Assembly: GCA_009746045.1 (NCBI GenBank)
Contig: RPFO01000114.1
Span: 449,719-513,718, forward strand
DNA: 64,000 nucleotides
Reading direction: 5' to 3'
DNA from: Mesostigma viride
Lineage: Eukaryota; Streptophyta; Mesostigmatophyceae; Mesostigmatales; Mesostigmataceae
Of this stretch, positions 35,670-46,391 are shown one piece after another. The first letter of the stretch is position 1. The number at the start of each line of letters is the position of its first letter. Made by a program: the position numbers and the translations under genes. The notes under the pieces were generated by a model. That model did not search any database, was not told the DNA's origin, and saw nothing but the letters and a program-made list of their open reading frames with translations.

Positions 35670-35932
35670 CTACTGTCTACCAACAGAGGCAGCACCCTTC
35701 TGGCTAGACGCCTGACGAGACTCCGCTCCGGGGGTGTTAAGCGGAACACCTGTAATCCTGTGCCCATCAAAGAATGCTGCAAAGGAGCCATCCTGAAGCA
35801 GACGCAACTTAATGCGCTTACCCTTGGTCTCTTGCTTCTTGGTCTCCTGGACGATGGTGCTGTTCCACACCGCGCTCCTCGCCTTCAGTTGAGCCGTCGT
35901 GTAGTCCTCGTCGAGGCTGAAGTCATCGCGTT
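35670..35932 (-). pseudogene. RTE ORF1 C-terminal remnant
   Basis: The minus frame reads [20 protein letters not shown], then [38 protein letters not shown] and [12 protein letters not shown], ending 75 bases before ORF2. The D-x-T-x-x-Q-x-x-R ... G-K-R ... L-x-x-D/I-G pattern resembles the C-terminal domain of LINE ORF1 proteins. The N-terminal part is replaced by the (GGAT)n tract. Confidence 0.5.
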
Positions 35933-36200
35933 GGATGGATGGATGGATGGATGGATGGATGGATGGATGGATGGATGGATGGATGGATGGATGGATGGAT
36001 GGATGGATGGATGGATGGATGGATGGATGGATGGATGGATGGATGGATGGATGGATGGATGGATGGATGGATGGATGGATGGATGGATGGATGGATGGAT
36101 GGATGGATGGATGGATGGATGGATGGATGGATGGATGGATGGATGGATGGATGGATGGATGGATGGATGGATGGATGGATGGATGGATGGATGGATGGAT
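35933..36200 (+). repeat. (GGAT)67 tetranucleotide tract
   Basis: 268 uninterrupted bases. ORFs of WMDG repeats are artefacts. It truncates the ORF1 remnant of the adjacent RTE copy. Confidence 0.97.
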
Positions 36201-36416
36201 GTCAGGCTTGTCTTACATGGTGCAGTGGAACTTTGGTGCTGGAGGGTTAATTGTGGCCCGGTCTGGTTTAGCTTCAGTGCTCTCATGGCGGCCTTCATTT
36301 GTAATTATTTGAATGCATGCCCATTGGGCCATGCATAGTGTATATTTTTTACGCATGCACGCCCATTATGTATCGCTGGGTCCATCCCATCAATGCTTGT
36401 TTATTGCCAGGTCTGG

Positions 36417-36535
36417 TGTAAGTAAGTTAGTACTTGCGTGTCATGCGCATGGGCATGTTTAGAGTACTATGCTAATCTCTTTAGAAACATAATTACACGG
36501 AAGTTACAAATCTCATCTGCATCATGCCCCAAGAC
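36417..36535 (+). repeat. Short dispersed repeat, copy 2 of 3
   Basis: Same family as 1741-1873: AAGTAAGTTAGTACTTGCGT, GTCATGCGCATGGGCATG, TACTATGCTAATCTCTTTAG, TAATTACAC and CATCTGCATCATGCCCCAA. Confidence 0.65.
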
Positions 36536-36544
36536 ACTACATTA

Positions 36545-36810
36545 AAGAATCAAATAAAATTATAACATGCCTCCGTTGGGAGATCATGCAGCACATGCAT
36601 ATTCCTTGCTGAATGGGTAGAGGTGGGTCAAGCCGCGACATCGAAATAAGCTAACTCTAAGCTATCTAGTCTACAAAATCCTCACTACACTTCTCCCCAA
36701 AGCGCCCCTTCCGCTTTGGGGGAGGGGGCTTACCCACATGGGCTGGCGTGTGAGCCGGGACATTGGTCTTCCACCTCTTCTTGTTCTGCATAGGAACAGA
36801 GAGCGAAGAA
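36545..36810 (-). mobile_element. RTE 3'-end fragment
   Basis: AAATAAAATTATAACATGCC, then CTCCGTTGGGAGATCATGCA, then the complement of the basic RTE C-terminus (CCCCTTCCGCTTTGGGGGAG). 5'-truncated to about 265 bases. Confidence 0.75.
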
Positions 36811-36849
36811 ATGCGGTGTGGGGACCCCTTCTCGTGGTAATGCGTTACA

Positions 36850-37050
36850 TGTACTCCCCACCGGGCTTTGCTCTTCATGGGTTCATAAAGACAACAATTA
36901 TTCAGTAAGAATTTAATAAATTAGGAACATATATCCGTTGGGAGTCACTGTTACACATATACCTGAAAAGGGGCATATGATTTTAAATACATTCTGAGCT
37001 ACAACCTGCACGTGCATGGGTTTAGTTAACTGGCACCTATACTAGAGGCC
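36850..37050 (-). mobile_element. 3' tail of an ORF1-only element
   Basis: The complement reads TGTAGCTCAGAATGTAT, CATATGCCCCTT and GACTCCCAACGGATATATGT then TTCCTAATTTATT. These match 16140-16264 (GTAGCTTAGAATGTAT, CATATGCCCCTT, ACTCCCAACGGAGTTGTGTT). It shows this tail belongs to a dispersed family. Confidence 0.6.
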
Positions 37051-37980
37051 TGACATGGGGTGGAGCTTCAGTGCTTCCCCGCCTTCTCCTTCTCCCACAC
37101 TGGGTGCTCCGCGTCCTTCTTCTCCGGCCCTGCCCATGGGTGCACCGGCCCCGCCTCCTCCTTCTCCTCTCGGGACGATTCGCGCTCCACGCATGGCTGC
37201 AGCATCAGTTAGCACGGGCAAGACATAGCAGTAACCGCGCTATGGCTGTTCTAGCACCAGCCTAGCAACTGCCATGATCACTCAGCAAACCCACGACAGC
37301 TAAACCCTTGGCTGTCACAACCAGTCCATGCATCATTAAGTATGGGTACAGGGAAAGCTTCCCGCATATCCATGGCCATATGGATGGCAGCAACACAACG
37401 ACTTGCCCCCTAGCCCCCCGTGCACACACAAAAACGTGGGTCGTGGCTTCCACGCCCCATCCGCCATGCATGACAGCGCGTACCTTACTCGCATTCACAC
37501 CGGGCTGCATCCCAGCGCCGTTGCTGTCCCCATGTGACACGTCGGCTGATTAAGCAGATACACAGCAGAGTCTGATGTAAACCGCTAAACCCCAAACCCA
37601 TGCAGACCACAGTCAAGGACGCGTGCATGTCAAGCCATGCCAATTGTGAACCGTACAGCAATTTACTTTTCAAGCCTGAAGAGGTGGATAGCAGATACTA
37701 GCCTGGAAGAGGTTACAGGGGCACATGTCCATTAGCGAGCGGAACAACACAGCATACACCCTACAAGCGTACCGCACAATGTCCTCCTGCAATTGTCTGC
37801 AGATCTCCCAATGCCGCAGACATCTCCACTGCTCTCATGGCGATTGCAAATGCTTCATGCCGCAGACATCTCCACTGCTCTCATGGCGATTGCAAATGCT
37901 TGATGCCGCACCTCTGCTTACAGCAGAAAAGCTTCCTCCGGGCGAGGCACCTGACTGGAACCAACACCCATTCCTTGGCT
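37051..37980. repeat. Interior of the CACTA-like element; small duplication, no gene called
   Basis: A 49-base tandem copy, GCCGCAGACATCTCCACTGC and following, occurs at about 37811-37848 and 37859-37897. No gene is supported elsewhere in this stretch. Confidence 0.5.
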
Positions 37981-38283
37981 TCACAACGTGGCCATGACAG
38001 CATCGTGAATCTGCTTCGCCAACGCCCACACTTCAGGACCCGCGCCCTGCACCGCCATGGCCACAGGCTGCACCGCTGCAATCGATGCAGCATTCACTGC
38101 CTGCGCCGCACCATGTACTGCATGCACGAAAGCCAATCCTGGCTCGGTTATCATGGTCTTGCCCGATTCCTGCTGCTTCTTCTTCTTCGATGCGGTCATG
38201 CGCACTTTATACCCCTTCCTCTCCAAGCACGCCTTCAGCACCTGGCTCGTGCGGTGCTGAATATGCTTCTGAAGGCGCGCCTT
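37981..38283 (-). CDS. Possible alternative terminal exon of the CACTA-like element gene
   Basis: In the same frame as exon 3 of the neighbouring gene, but after its stop, 100 codons stay open: KARLQKHIQHRTSQVLKACL, then ERKGYKVRMTASKKKKQQES and an Ala/Val-rich tail ending in DAVMATL. The TAG at 38284-38286 is also an acceptor-like GTTTAG. Splicing exon 2 (ends phase 0 at 38492) to AAG at 38283 would keep the frame and give a protein of about 199 aa with a basic, nuclear-type KKKK segment. Readthrough or a disabling stop are the alternatives. Confidence 0.4.
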   Translation of the reverse strand, partial: KARLQKHIQHRTSQVLKACLERKGYKVRMTASKKKKQQESGKTMITEPGLAFVHAVHGAAQAVNAASIAAVQPVAMAVQGAGPEVWALAKQIHDAVMATL

Positions 38284-39091
38284 CTAAACACGAAATGTTG
38301 GCAATGTATGATTCCCAAACGGCATGATAGGCACATAATCAGTCCCATTAATTGCTTTGCGGCAGTCAATGCACCAGAACACCTGTTGAAAAAAGAAGGT
38401 TATGCACGCTAGCGATTACCCGCGGCAAGAAGCAATCAACACGCCTCGCTAACAACTGCAACCACAATGTAATTCATGACGGGCCACTCACCGCTACCCT
38501 GCTCTCCTGCTTCAATGTCTCCCCATTCTCAAGGCCTCCATTGTAAACCTCTCCGTCTTCACCATCGTCATCGTCTTCCTCTTCCTCCACTCCGACGTAT
38601 CCGTGTTTCCTTTTCCTAAGATACCTAGGGTTGTTCAAGTCGTATGTGCGGCGTTGGCACACTTCCAACAAAATTTTGGCCGCCTCTACCCATTACCATT
38701 TATTCGTACTATCATAACATATCCAGGCGTTTGAAAAATCATTCCCTCGTTCGAACTTCTACCCCTGGGCGTCCATGACGAGGCAGTCACGACGGGACGC
38801 AGATGCACAAAAATAAAACAAGGCGACATCCCTTCAATCATTGACCAAAAAACAGAATACGCGCAGAACTTGGATTTCAACACCACGCACCCATTACCAG
38901 CGAGCACGGCTGGCCTGCAACCGCCATCATTTCATAACCAGAAGCCAGGGCCCACACTCCATCCCGTTACCTCATCTTCCACGCACGGCTTCCGCTGCTT
39001 CCCTCTGCTCTTTCGCATTCTCCGCCAGCAACCTCGCCTTCTCCTCGTCCAACAATCCACTAAGAATAAAATCCCCTCTATTGGACGCCAT
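38284..39091 (-). CDS. Three-exon gene of unknown function in the CACTA-like element
   Basis: Exons on the minus strand are 38987-39091, 38492-38683 and 38284-38382 (105, 192 and 99 nt). All junctions are phase 0 with GTGCGT/TAGAG and GTGAGT/CAACAG sites, giving 131 aa. The start is MASNRGDFILSGLLDEEKAR, about 500 bases inside the right terminal repeat and pointing inward, the usual place for a transposon gene. The first exon is a Glu/Ala/Lys-rich helix. Exon 2 has VCQRRTYDLNNPRYLRKRKH and an acidic EEEEDDDDGEDGE stretch. Exon 3 has VFWCIDCRKAINGTDYVPIM with a C-x2-C pair. I do not recognise the family. A transposon-encoded DNA-binding or regulatory protein is a guess. Confidence 0.5.
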
Positions 39092-39598
39092 TCAGACGAA
39101 CTTTGCTAGCGTCTTTTCACCGGCCCCAGCACACATAATCTATAGCCGCTTACTGACAACGGCCGACAACGACAACTGCTGAATAGGCGAAAAAGGCTGA
39201 TAACTACATTTTTATATTTCGCTGCATTTGCTAATAGACACGCACGTTCTCCCACTTCTCCATTACAATATAATTATCCATCTGGCCGTGTACAGGCAAA
39301 GATCCCCGAAGTAACTTACTGAAACGTATCTTACAGCATCGGATCACTGGCACCTAATCTACAGGTGGTAGATTACCAACCAAGACCCGTCGCGGTAATT
39401 TACTCTGTCGGTAATGTACTACCAAAGATGTGCAGTCGTAACGTTACTCTTACTTACGGCTAGTAAAATTACTACGTAGGATGATAGGTAGTAATGATTA
39501 CGGCGTTGGATCTCACGCCTCGTATCTAGGTAGTAAGATAAGACCTCGTAATTTACGCCTCGGATCATTTTTACTACCCTCGGACGAAAAGTATAGTG

Positions 39599-39634
39599 TA
39601 GAGCGGGCCGGGGCGGCGGCGGGGCATGACCGGC
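39599..39634 (-). mobile_element. 5'-most piece of the nested RTE (-), beyond the CACTA-like element
   Basis: TAGAGCGGGCCGGGGCGGCG and following matches the RTE linker (compare 34241-34276) and continues the copy interrupted at 25970. It ends at the 12-bp duplication AGGGTTTTCCAA (39635-39646). Confidence 0.85.
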
Positions 39635-40255
39635 AGGGTTTTCCAAGCATAGGTCATTAGAGTCTTTGTACCAGGGTATGCCTCGCATTTCGGACGAGAT
39701 TAGGCAGCGTAGGCTAGCATTTGTAGGACATCTTGCTCGCACGAGTCAGGTCGACACCGCCCTTGCATGGCCCTGGCCGGCCCCCAGCGGCTTGGCCAAC
39801 CAGGGCGCGGCAGATCCTGACCTGGCCCGTGGCCCCAAGGACTATTCCTAGAAAGCTAGGTAAGCCTGCCATGAACTACATCCAGATGTTGCTGGCCGAC
39901 CTAGTGGTCCCAGCTCATGCAGTTTGAACACCGCATTCACTCCCTCTCTCTTTTTTGGACTGCCATGCAGAACACCTCCCTCTCTCTTGCTTGGACTGCT
40001 ATGCAGGACAAGAGGAGGTGGAAAACCATTGTCCAGGCTCATACGCCCGCCCCTGTGGCCGGGCAAGCCCCCTCCCCCCAAGCGGAAGGGGCGCTTTGCT
40101 GAGTAGAATAAGTAGGGTTTTCTAGATTAGATTAGCTTAGAGTTAGATTAGTTCGGTTTCGCGGCTTTGCCCCCCCCCCCTCCATCCATCCACGGGAATA
40201 TGTGCTACATGATCTCCCAACGGAGTCATGTTATGATTTAATTTTTAATTTTTAA
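39635..40255 (+). mobile_element. 3' part of the outer RTE (+)
   Basis: Continues the copy interrupted at 23566. The frame reads GMPRISDEIRQRRLAFVGHL and ARTSQVDTAL, then decays. The 3' end has GTGCTACATGATCTCCCAAC then GGAG and a TTTAATTTTTAA tail. There is an internal duplication in the region encoding the C-terminus (39945-40010, ACTGCCATGCAGAACACCTC and GGACTGCTATGCAGGAC). Confidence 0.8.
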
Positions 40256-40462
40256 AATGCAGAACACCTCTATAAATTAATTAATTAATGCAGAACACCA
40301 CGACGCCAGCCCCTGTGGGCAAGCCCCCTCCCCCCAAGCGGAAAGGGCGTTTTGCTGTCGGAATTAATAGTGTAGTTAGGATTTTTCTAGACTAGATAGC
40401 TTAGAGTTAGGTTCGTTCGATTACGCGGCTTCGCCCACCTCCATCCATCCAGCAAGGAATAT
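40256..40462 (+). mobile_element. Another RTE 3' end (+), with a micro-insertion
   Basis: The RTE C-terminal region and 3' UTR from ATGCAGAACACC to CATCCAGCAAGGAATAT. It resumes at 43474 because a minus-strand RTE was inserted with the duplication AGCAAGGAATAT (40451-40462 and 43462-43473). At about 40270-40290, a short TAAATTAATTAATTA piece lies between two copies of ATGCAGAACACC, which looks like another minimal LINE-tail insertion. Confidence 0.7.
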
Positions 40463-41522
40463 TAAATTAAATTAAATTAAATTATAACATGCCTCCGTGG
40501 GGAGATCATGAAGCACATATTCCATGATGGATGGGGTGGAGGGAGCCGCGTGAACGAGCTATCCTAACTCTAAGCTATCTAGAAAATCCTAACTACACTA
40601 CTCATCAAAACGCCTCCTCCGCTTGGGGGGAGGGGGCTTGCCCACAGGGTCGGGCGTGTGCGCCTTGACAATCTTCTTCCACCGCGTCTTGTCCTGCATG
40701 GCAGTCCAAAGACGGGAGAGAGAGTGGATGCGGTGCTCAAACTGGGCTGGGACCACTAGGTCGTCCAGCAACATCTGGATGTAGTTCGTGACAGGTTTCC
40801 CTACCCTCTTGGGAATGCCCTCGGGGCCAGGCCAGGTCAGAATGTGTCGCCCTGGCTGGCCAAGCCGCTGGGGGCCGGCCACACCAAGGGCGGTGTCGAC
40901 CTGGCTGGTGCGAGCAAGGTATCCTACAAATGCTATCCTACGCTGCCTAATCTCGTCCGAAATACGAGGCATGCCATGATACAAAGATTCTGATTATGGA
41001 AACTCGGAAAACCCTACGTTAAGGACCTGTCGGAGCATCCTGTAAACCGTGCCGTCTAGCCTAGCTGCCAGTTTGGGTGGGATGGTCCACGCCTCGGCGC
41101 CATACGTGAGCACCGTGAGGACGAGAACCTTGAAGAGCATGCGCTTGCAGTGCTCGCCCAGGCCCTTCGAGCGCCAATAGGGTTTGAGCTAGCGAACGGA
41201 GCTTGGCCCATGCCAGGCCGATGCGGGTGTCCACATCGTCGGCAGTGTCAGGAAGCCAGCTCCCCAACAGCTTGAAGCGGTCGCGGAACGGGACCTCCGT
41301 CCCGTCGAGCAGACGCGGCAGCGGTGGTGTACTGGAGGCCCCAATCACCATCGCCTCAGTTTTGACACTAATCTCCAACCCCACCGCCCGCGCCTCCAGG
41401 CCCAGACAGTCCAGCCAGGTCTGAATGTGCTCGGGGCTCTCGATGAGGGTACGTATCATCCGCATAAATCAGGTCGGCAAGGCGGTAACCAGGTCTAACC
41501 CCGCCGTGCTCTTTCACGTTAA
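40463..41522 (-). mobile_element. RTE (-), 3' part, split by the second TTAA element
   Basis: It runs from the TTTAA tail and 3' hairpin through the intact C-terminal frame 40598-40984 (128 aa, MYHGMPRISDEIRQRRIAFV) to the reverse transcriptase palm region at 41465-41520. It continues at 43421-43461 (complement GATGTCCAAGCCTGGCTCGA), after a DNA element inserted at TTAA (41519-41522). Confidence 0.85.
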
Positions 41523-43420
41523 GGGGAGGGTCCCATGGAAATGTATCAAAACTGAAGCCCCCTAATAACTACAGAAATGCAACTGACAACCACTGAATGA
41601 TGTTTGGGGACCATAAACATGATGTTTGGGCATGCATACCACCACTTGTTGGGGGTACTACCCCCAGCCATACACCGGCTATGAGCTAAAAATAGAAAAA
41701 AACGCTGTCCGGGGCACATCTTGCCCAGAACAGTGGGAGAACCAGTTGCATGAAAAAAGTAATACCCATATAAAAATGTCATGGGACATGGTTTCTACCT
41801 AACTGGATCAACAAAATCAGCACATCCCTTTGAGTTATTAATTTTTGGGCCAAAAATACGCTTTTTTAGGCGGGGCGTCCCCATACACACTCATAACACA
41901 TCAATTAGGCCTAAAAAGTAATAGTCAAATTCTGTCATGACCATAGAAGGCACTGTCAAAGTTTGGTGGCATTCTGAGCTCAGCTGCAGCAGTTATTAAT
42001 TTTGGCAGTTGGCCACCTGTGCAGACGCTAAGGAAGGCATTAGTGAGTATTAAGGCACACTAACACTTCCTATGCCATCCAAAAGGCTCCTGACCATGCC
42101 CAATTCGACCACAATGTACAAGGAGGTGGCTGGGCACGTCACGTGCCCTCGCCTTACCTCGACACGGGCAACCTGTTGCGTGTGTGCACAACAATGAGGC
42201 AGGTAGCTCTACATGCCTAGCCGACACTTCTAAAGCATATTCCAGGTTTATGGTGTGGGCATCATCCCAAAACCAAGCTCAAACACACCCTAGAAAGCCA
42301 TATCCACTAATTGCCCAACAAGGGTAACAACAGACAGTCCACAGAGAAAGCAGAATTATCATACATGCTGATTGCCAAGGCTTCTCACCATGGTTACCTT
42401 GCCTTGCTAGCATATGAATTAGGGCTCAGACTCCCATTTTAGTGGGAGAAAGGCCAACAAGACAACGATAACCCCTACCTACGTGCAGTTCCACCCATGC
42501 AGTATGCCCCTCAGAAAAACCACTGCCACCTTTCTTTCCAGCGCAATTGTTTGCCAAGAAACAAACTCAAGCTTGTGAGCCTCTAACCACAATGAAGCCT
42601 ATGCTAAGAAAGGCCGCGTCAATATTCACACAAAACTGAGTGCTGTTAGCAATCTCCTTCCAAGAAACCACTCAGCAAATCCCTGATAACTTGACGATAT
42701 GCCACGGTCACGCTTTGACACGTCCCAGCCATGCGACGTACATAAAAACCACTGAAAGGTGCCAGGAATCTGGCGATGCGCAGCACGGAATGGCATTATA
42801 CCTGGCGCTAACTGCACGGCAAAAAGCCGAAAACTTGCGTTGATAACCCATAAAGGAAGCGAAACATTCATAGGGTCACGTTGATCACACGATAGTACCA
42901 TTGCCGGAATTGTCCTTCGCCCAGCGGCGCAAGAAAGAACAACCTTCCATGGAATAATAAGACGCGCATCCCGCGAGCCTGGAGAGTGTCTTACCGATCA
43001 CGACGGAAATCTTGCCGAAACCCAGCAAATTTTTTAAAGCTTTACCAATAGCAATTTAAACGCATCCTTGACGCTAGGTAAAGCCCATAAAACCTGACAA
43101 TCACCGCCGCCAGCGTGCATTCTAATTTGTTCCTCTCGACGAAAACATCAGATTGGACCCCCGTGGCGATGGTCATCAATAAAATCATCGACACTGCAAA
43201 AAACGCGAACTCCGCTACGAAGTAGTATCATTTACTCATCGTCTTTAAGATTCGCTCAGTTTCTCTGCATTCCGCGAGCTATCTTTTTCTACTCTGCCTG
43301 AAAGCACGTCGCCATGGCCAGCTCCGGTAGGGGTGCGCGCACCGTGCACCACTTTTTCACGGTACGGACGGGTACCGCGAATTTTTCGGCGCCAAAAATA
43401 TTCGCGCCGGGACCGTCCCC
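41523..43420 (-). mobile_element. TTAA-target DNA element, second copy, internally deleted
   Basis: The termini are GGGGAGGGTCCC at the left and, on the complement, GGGGACGGTCCC at the right. The left flank is TTAA. At the right the expected TTAA is missing (CCCCCGGGATGTCC, where intact RTE has TTAAGGATGTCC). It is homologous to 16853-19513: the complement contains GTGCACGGTGCGCGCACCCC, ATCGGTAAG, TTCCATGGAAGG and TTTTTTCTATTTTTAGCTC in the same order. The PHD-encoding part (18600-19000 of the first copy) is absent. No coding potential is evident. Confidence 0.7.
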
Positions 43421-43473
43421 CGGGATGTCCAAGCCTGGCTCGAACCCCTTGAGAGGCAAGAAGCAAGGAATAT

Positions 43474-43770
43474 GTGCTACATGATCTCCCAACGGAGACA
43501 TGTTATAATTTAATTTAATTAAATTAAATTTAATAGATACAACAGACCGGTAGGATTGTTTGTCCATCCATACATTGAATCCGTGACTCCGCACTTCGCC
43601 CACCTCCATCCATCCAGCAAGGAATATGTGCTACATGATCTCCCAACGGAGACATGTTATAATTTAATTTAATAGATACAACAGACCGGTAGGATTGTTT
43701 GTCCATCCATACATTGAATCCGTGACTCCCCAACGGGAGCACGTGTTTAATTAATTAATTAAAGGAGCAA
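43474..43770 (+). mobile_element. Mosaic of LINE 3' tails with a 55-bp direct repeat
   Basis: The RTE tail (GTGCTACATGATCTCCCAAC, GGAGACATGTTATAATTTAA) is followed by the second LINE family's tail (ACAGACCGGTAGGATTGTTT, CATACATTGAATCCGTGACT). An RTE tail fragment (43590-43673) then lies between two copies of AGATACAACAGACCGGTAGG through CCGTGACTCC, before CCCCAACGGGAGCACGTGTT and TTAAT repeats. This fits an insertion of a truncated RTE tail into the other LINE's tail with a long target duplication. Confidence 0.65.
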
Positions 43771-44199
43771 ACAAATACATGGCAACTCCTGCTTGGTACT
43801 GCAATATATTATTTGCTGGCCACATGAGGCCAGATAGGTTTTTTCATTCACAATAAATAAAGGTTTGCAAAGTGCAGCCAGAAAGTGGAAATGTACAGGG
43901 TCCGATGCAGTGGCCACAACCAAAGGTGCCCGGGCATGATCTCACCCAGGCAGAACGTTTCCCAAAACCCTACCCAAAGCCCTACCATTATAAGAATAAA
44001 TAAACTACGTGCTGATGGCACCAGATTCACTGGACCCTAGTCCAAAATTGTCTATGACATTCAACGCAGCATTTGCAGCCACCAATGGCTGTTGTCCACC
44101 CTTTTTGGCGGCGCCGTGGTCAACCTGTATGCATAGCACAAATGATGTAAAAACACCTTAGCCGGGCACAAACAGTGCTCGCATGTCAGCAAAAAGACC
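43771..44199. other. 3' flank of the first FTR1 gene
   Basis: AT-rich DNA with no recognised gene. It presumably contains the 3' UTR of the minus-strand permease. Confidence 0.4.
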
Positions 44200-46391
44200 C
44201 TATACTTGCTGGCCGGCCCCAATTCCCTGCTGGCCGACCTTTGGGTTTCCCTCCGGCACCGCCACCCCCTGATAGATGGGGTCGACCGCGGGCTGACCAA
44301 GGGTGATTGCGTGCATGGAGACAGAGGTGCTATCCAGGGAGGTGGAATCCTTGACGCCCTTGTCTGGCTTCTCCGGGGATTCGTTGGACGACTCGTCGCC
44401 CCCAGACTCGGCCGCGAGGAGCGCACGGTGCTTCTTGGCGCGCCAGTACAGGTAGTAGTGTGCGGCGCACAGGCAGACGAAGCCAAAGCACCACATGGTG
44501 GTGATGAAGATGGTCGGTGTGTTGTCGTAGCCAAAGGGGCTGATAAGCACACCGGGGAACTTCTTGGCAGACAGCTTCTCGCCCAGGTCATACGCCTGTT
44601 TCTCGCGAATGCCGATGCCCTGTCATTGCGGTCGAGAAAGCAAGAACGGAAGCCGTAAAGAAAACCAGAAAAAGGACGCGAATGTGAGAACTGGGGCAGG
44701 GCTTATATACAGCAACCATCTACCCAGCAACCATGTGAGAGCACGTCTACAGACAGGTTGTCTACTTGAAACAGCATTACGACTTTTGTGCTACTACAAC
44801 AACGCGGAGTTCGCCAATCACATTACTGTCAAGCAAACTCTGAGCACTCTCCCCTAGAAACAGACCTTGGCGACTAGTACACGCATATACGGTACGAATG
44901 GGAAAACAAAAAGTGAAAGTGAGCACATAAGAAGTGTGAGCAATGTCATCAACCAAAACTAACACCCTTGGCGACAGTGAACCCTGAATGCCCCGCAAGG
45001 AGATGGAGGGGGCAGGGGTGGGTCACGTGATAATATGACTTTGTACGATCTAGACATGCACCTGGCTAATTATCTTGGGGGAATCATGATACCTGTGGTT
45101 GAATAAAAGCAAGGGAGAACATTTTCAACCGTCCATCCCGCGGCGACTGCCAGGTACAACCAACTAAAAGCAAGCACGGAGCACGACTAGGAGCGACTCG
45201 AATTCATTCATTCGTATTGAGTATCGTACTCGTTCATTCGAATTGAGTATCGTGAGAAGTGTTCTTCTCACCTCCTCCAGGAATGAGTGCCACCCTCCCG
45301 AGAACAGCCCGGCCGACAGGAACAAGAGCACGCCCGAGGCGATGAAGCAGACCACCTTCTTGTTGACACGATTGCCCGCGAAGTAGTAGAAGAGGCCCAG
45401 GCACCCTGCGATGGCGATGCCAATGCAAGCTGAGACAGGGACCGACTTGAGGTTTCCCGCCGCGATGGCCGGGGCCACGAAGAAGGCCAGCTCCATCGTC
45501 TCACGGAAGATGTTCCACGCGAGCAGCACCGCGTCCGGGTGCTTCATGTACTTGAGCACCCACGCCCAGACGTTGTGGCGTACTTTAGCAATCGGGTTCT
45601 TTTGCTCATAAGGGATCTCCTTCACCTTCTTCTTGGGCGGCTTGGGGTAGATTCCCAGCAGGAAGGGCAGCTTGAGGCTGATCTGAGCCACGAAACCGCA
45701 CGCGATCAGCTTCGAGATACCCTCGGCGATTTCGACACCTGGCGGGTTAGGCGACGGCGAGTGCCGAGTGTTCCCGTCAGGCGTCCGTAACACGTCCAGA
45801 AAAAAGAATTGATGAGCACATTTCGTAAACTACTTGACGACGTTGACATGCAGAACGAAACAAATTCGATTATGATTATATCTCTCTCCCATGGACCTAC
45901 GACCGCATTGGACGGTCCAGCAGACGTCCCGACTTACCCTCATGGCCGAGTCCCTGGCCGGCGAAGTAAGCTCCGCAGTCGATAGCAATGCCCAGCACCA
46001 GCGCAAAAAGGAACGCGCCAATTGCAGCCCTATCCATGGCCCTCTTAAGAACGGTCTTCTCGCTCTCCTCTAAGTCGGAGCGCACAATCGGCAGTCGAGA
46101 GCTGTTCCACAGCAGGGCACCCTCCATAACTTCTCGAAGGAAAATCGACACAATGGCGACATCGACAATCTTGCCGCCACTGTCGACCTCGCTACTGGCT
46201 GCTGCTTCTGATGCGTCCCCGACAACTACGTCGGAAGCGGCTACCTCTTCAGCTGCAGCCACATCATCTGACGCCGGTGATGCATTTGCCGATCTCACTG
46301 CGAAGGCAATGAAGACGATAAGATAATGCAGCGCCTTAGAGCCTAGAATTCGATGCAGCAAGAGCTGCATTTGGGGCGAAAGCACCGCCAT
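44200..46391 (-). CDS. FTR1: FTR1-family high-affinity iron permease, copy A, three exons
   Basis: FTR1 proteins carry ferric iron across the plasma membrane, usually with a multicopper ferroxidase. Exons are 45938-46391, 45272-45738 and 44200-44619, with donors GTAAGT and GTGAGA and phases 1 and 0; 446 aa. The start MAVLSPQMQLLLHRILG precedes a hydrophobic YLIVFIAFAV and SANAS, a likely signal peptide. Both iron-binding REXXE motifs are present: IFLREVMEGALLW (about residue 85) and NIFRETMELAFFV (about 225). Further membrane segments include IGAFLFALVLGIAIDCGAYF, GLFYYFAG, GVLLFLSAGLFSGGWHSFLE and TTMWCFGFVCLCAAHYYLYW. A Ser/Glu-rich tail follows. Its neighbour is a divergent paralogue at 47214; no ferroxidase is in the window. 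Confidence 0.9.

Larger units (their letters stand above)
31998..35932 (-). mobile_element. Nearly complete RTE-type non-LTR retrotransposon
   Basis: The best RTE copy in the window. On the minus strand it has a partial ORF1 (35670-35932), the ORF2 start at 35595, endonuclease, reverse transcriptase, a basic C-terminus ending at 32127, a 3' region with the hairpin CCTCC-CCAC-GGAGG (about 32022-32040 complement), and a TTTAA-repeat tail at 31998-32015. Its 5' side runs into a (GGAT)n tract at 35933, so the element start and target duplication cannot be defined. It lies inside the CACTA-like element. Confidence 0.85.

Noticed and set aside
35760..36338. 192-aa ORF of WMDG repeats and its antisense partner
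   Set aside because: Pure translation of a (GGAT)n microsatellite.
38284..38286. In-frame TAG followed by 100 open codons as evidence of a variant genetic code
   Set aside because: EXO5 and the PHD gene both end at TAG. Alternative splicing or a disabling mutation explains this better.
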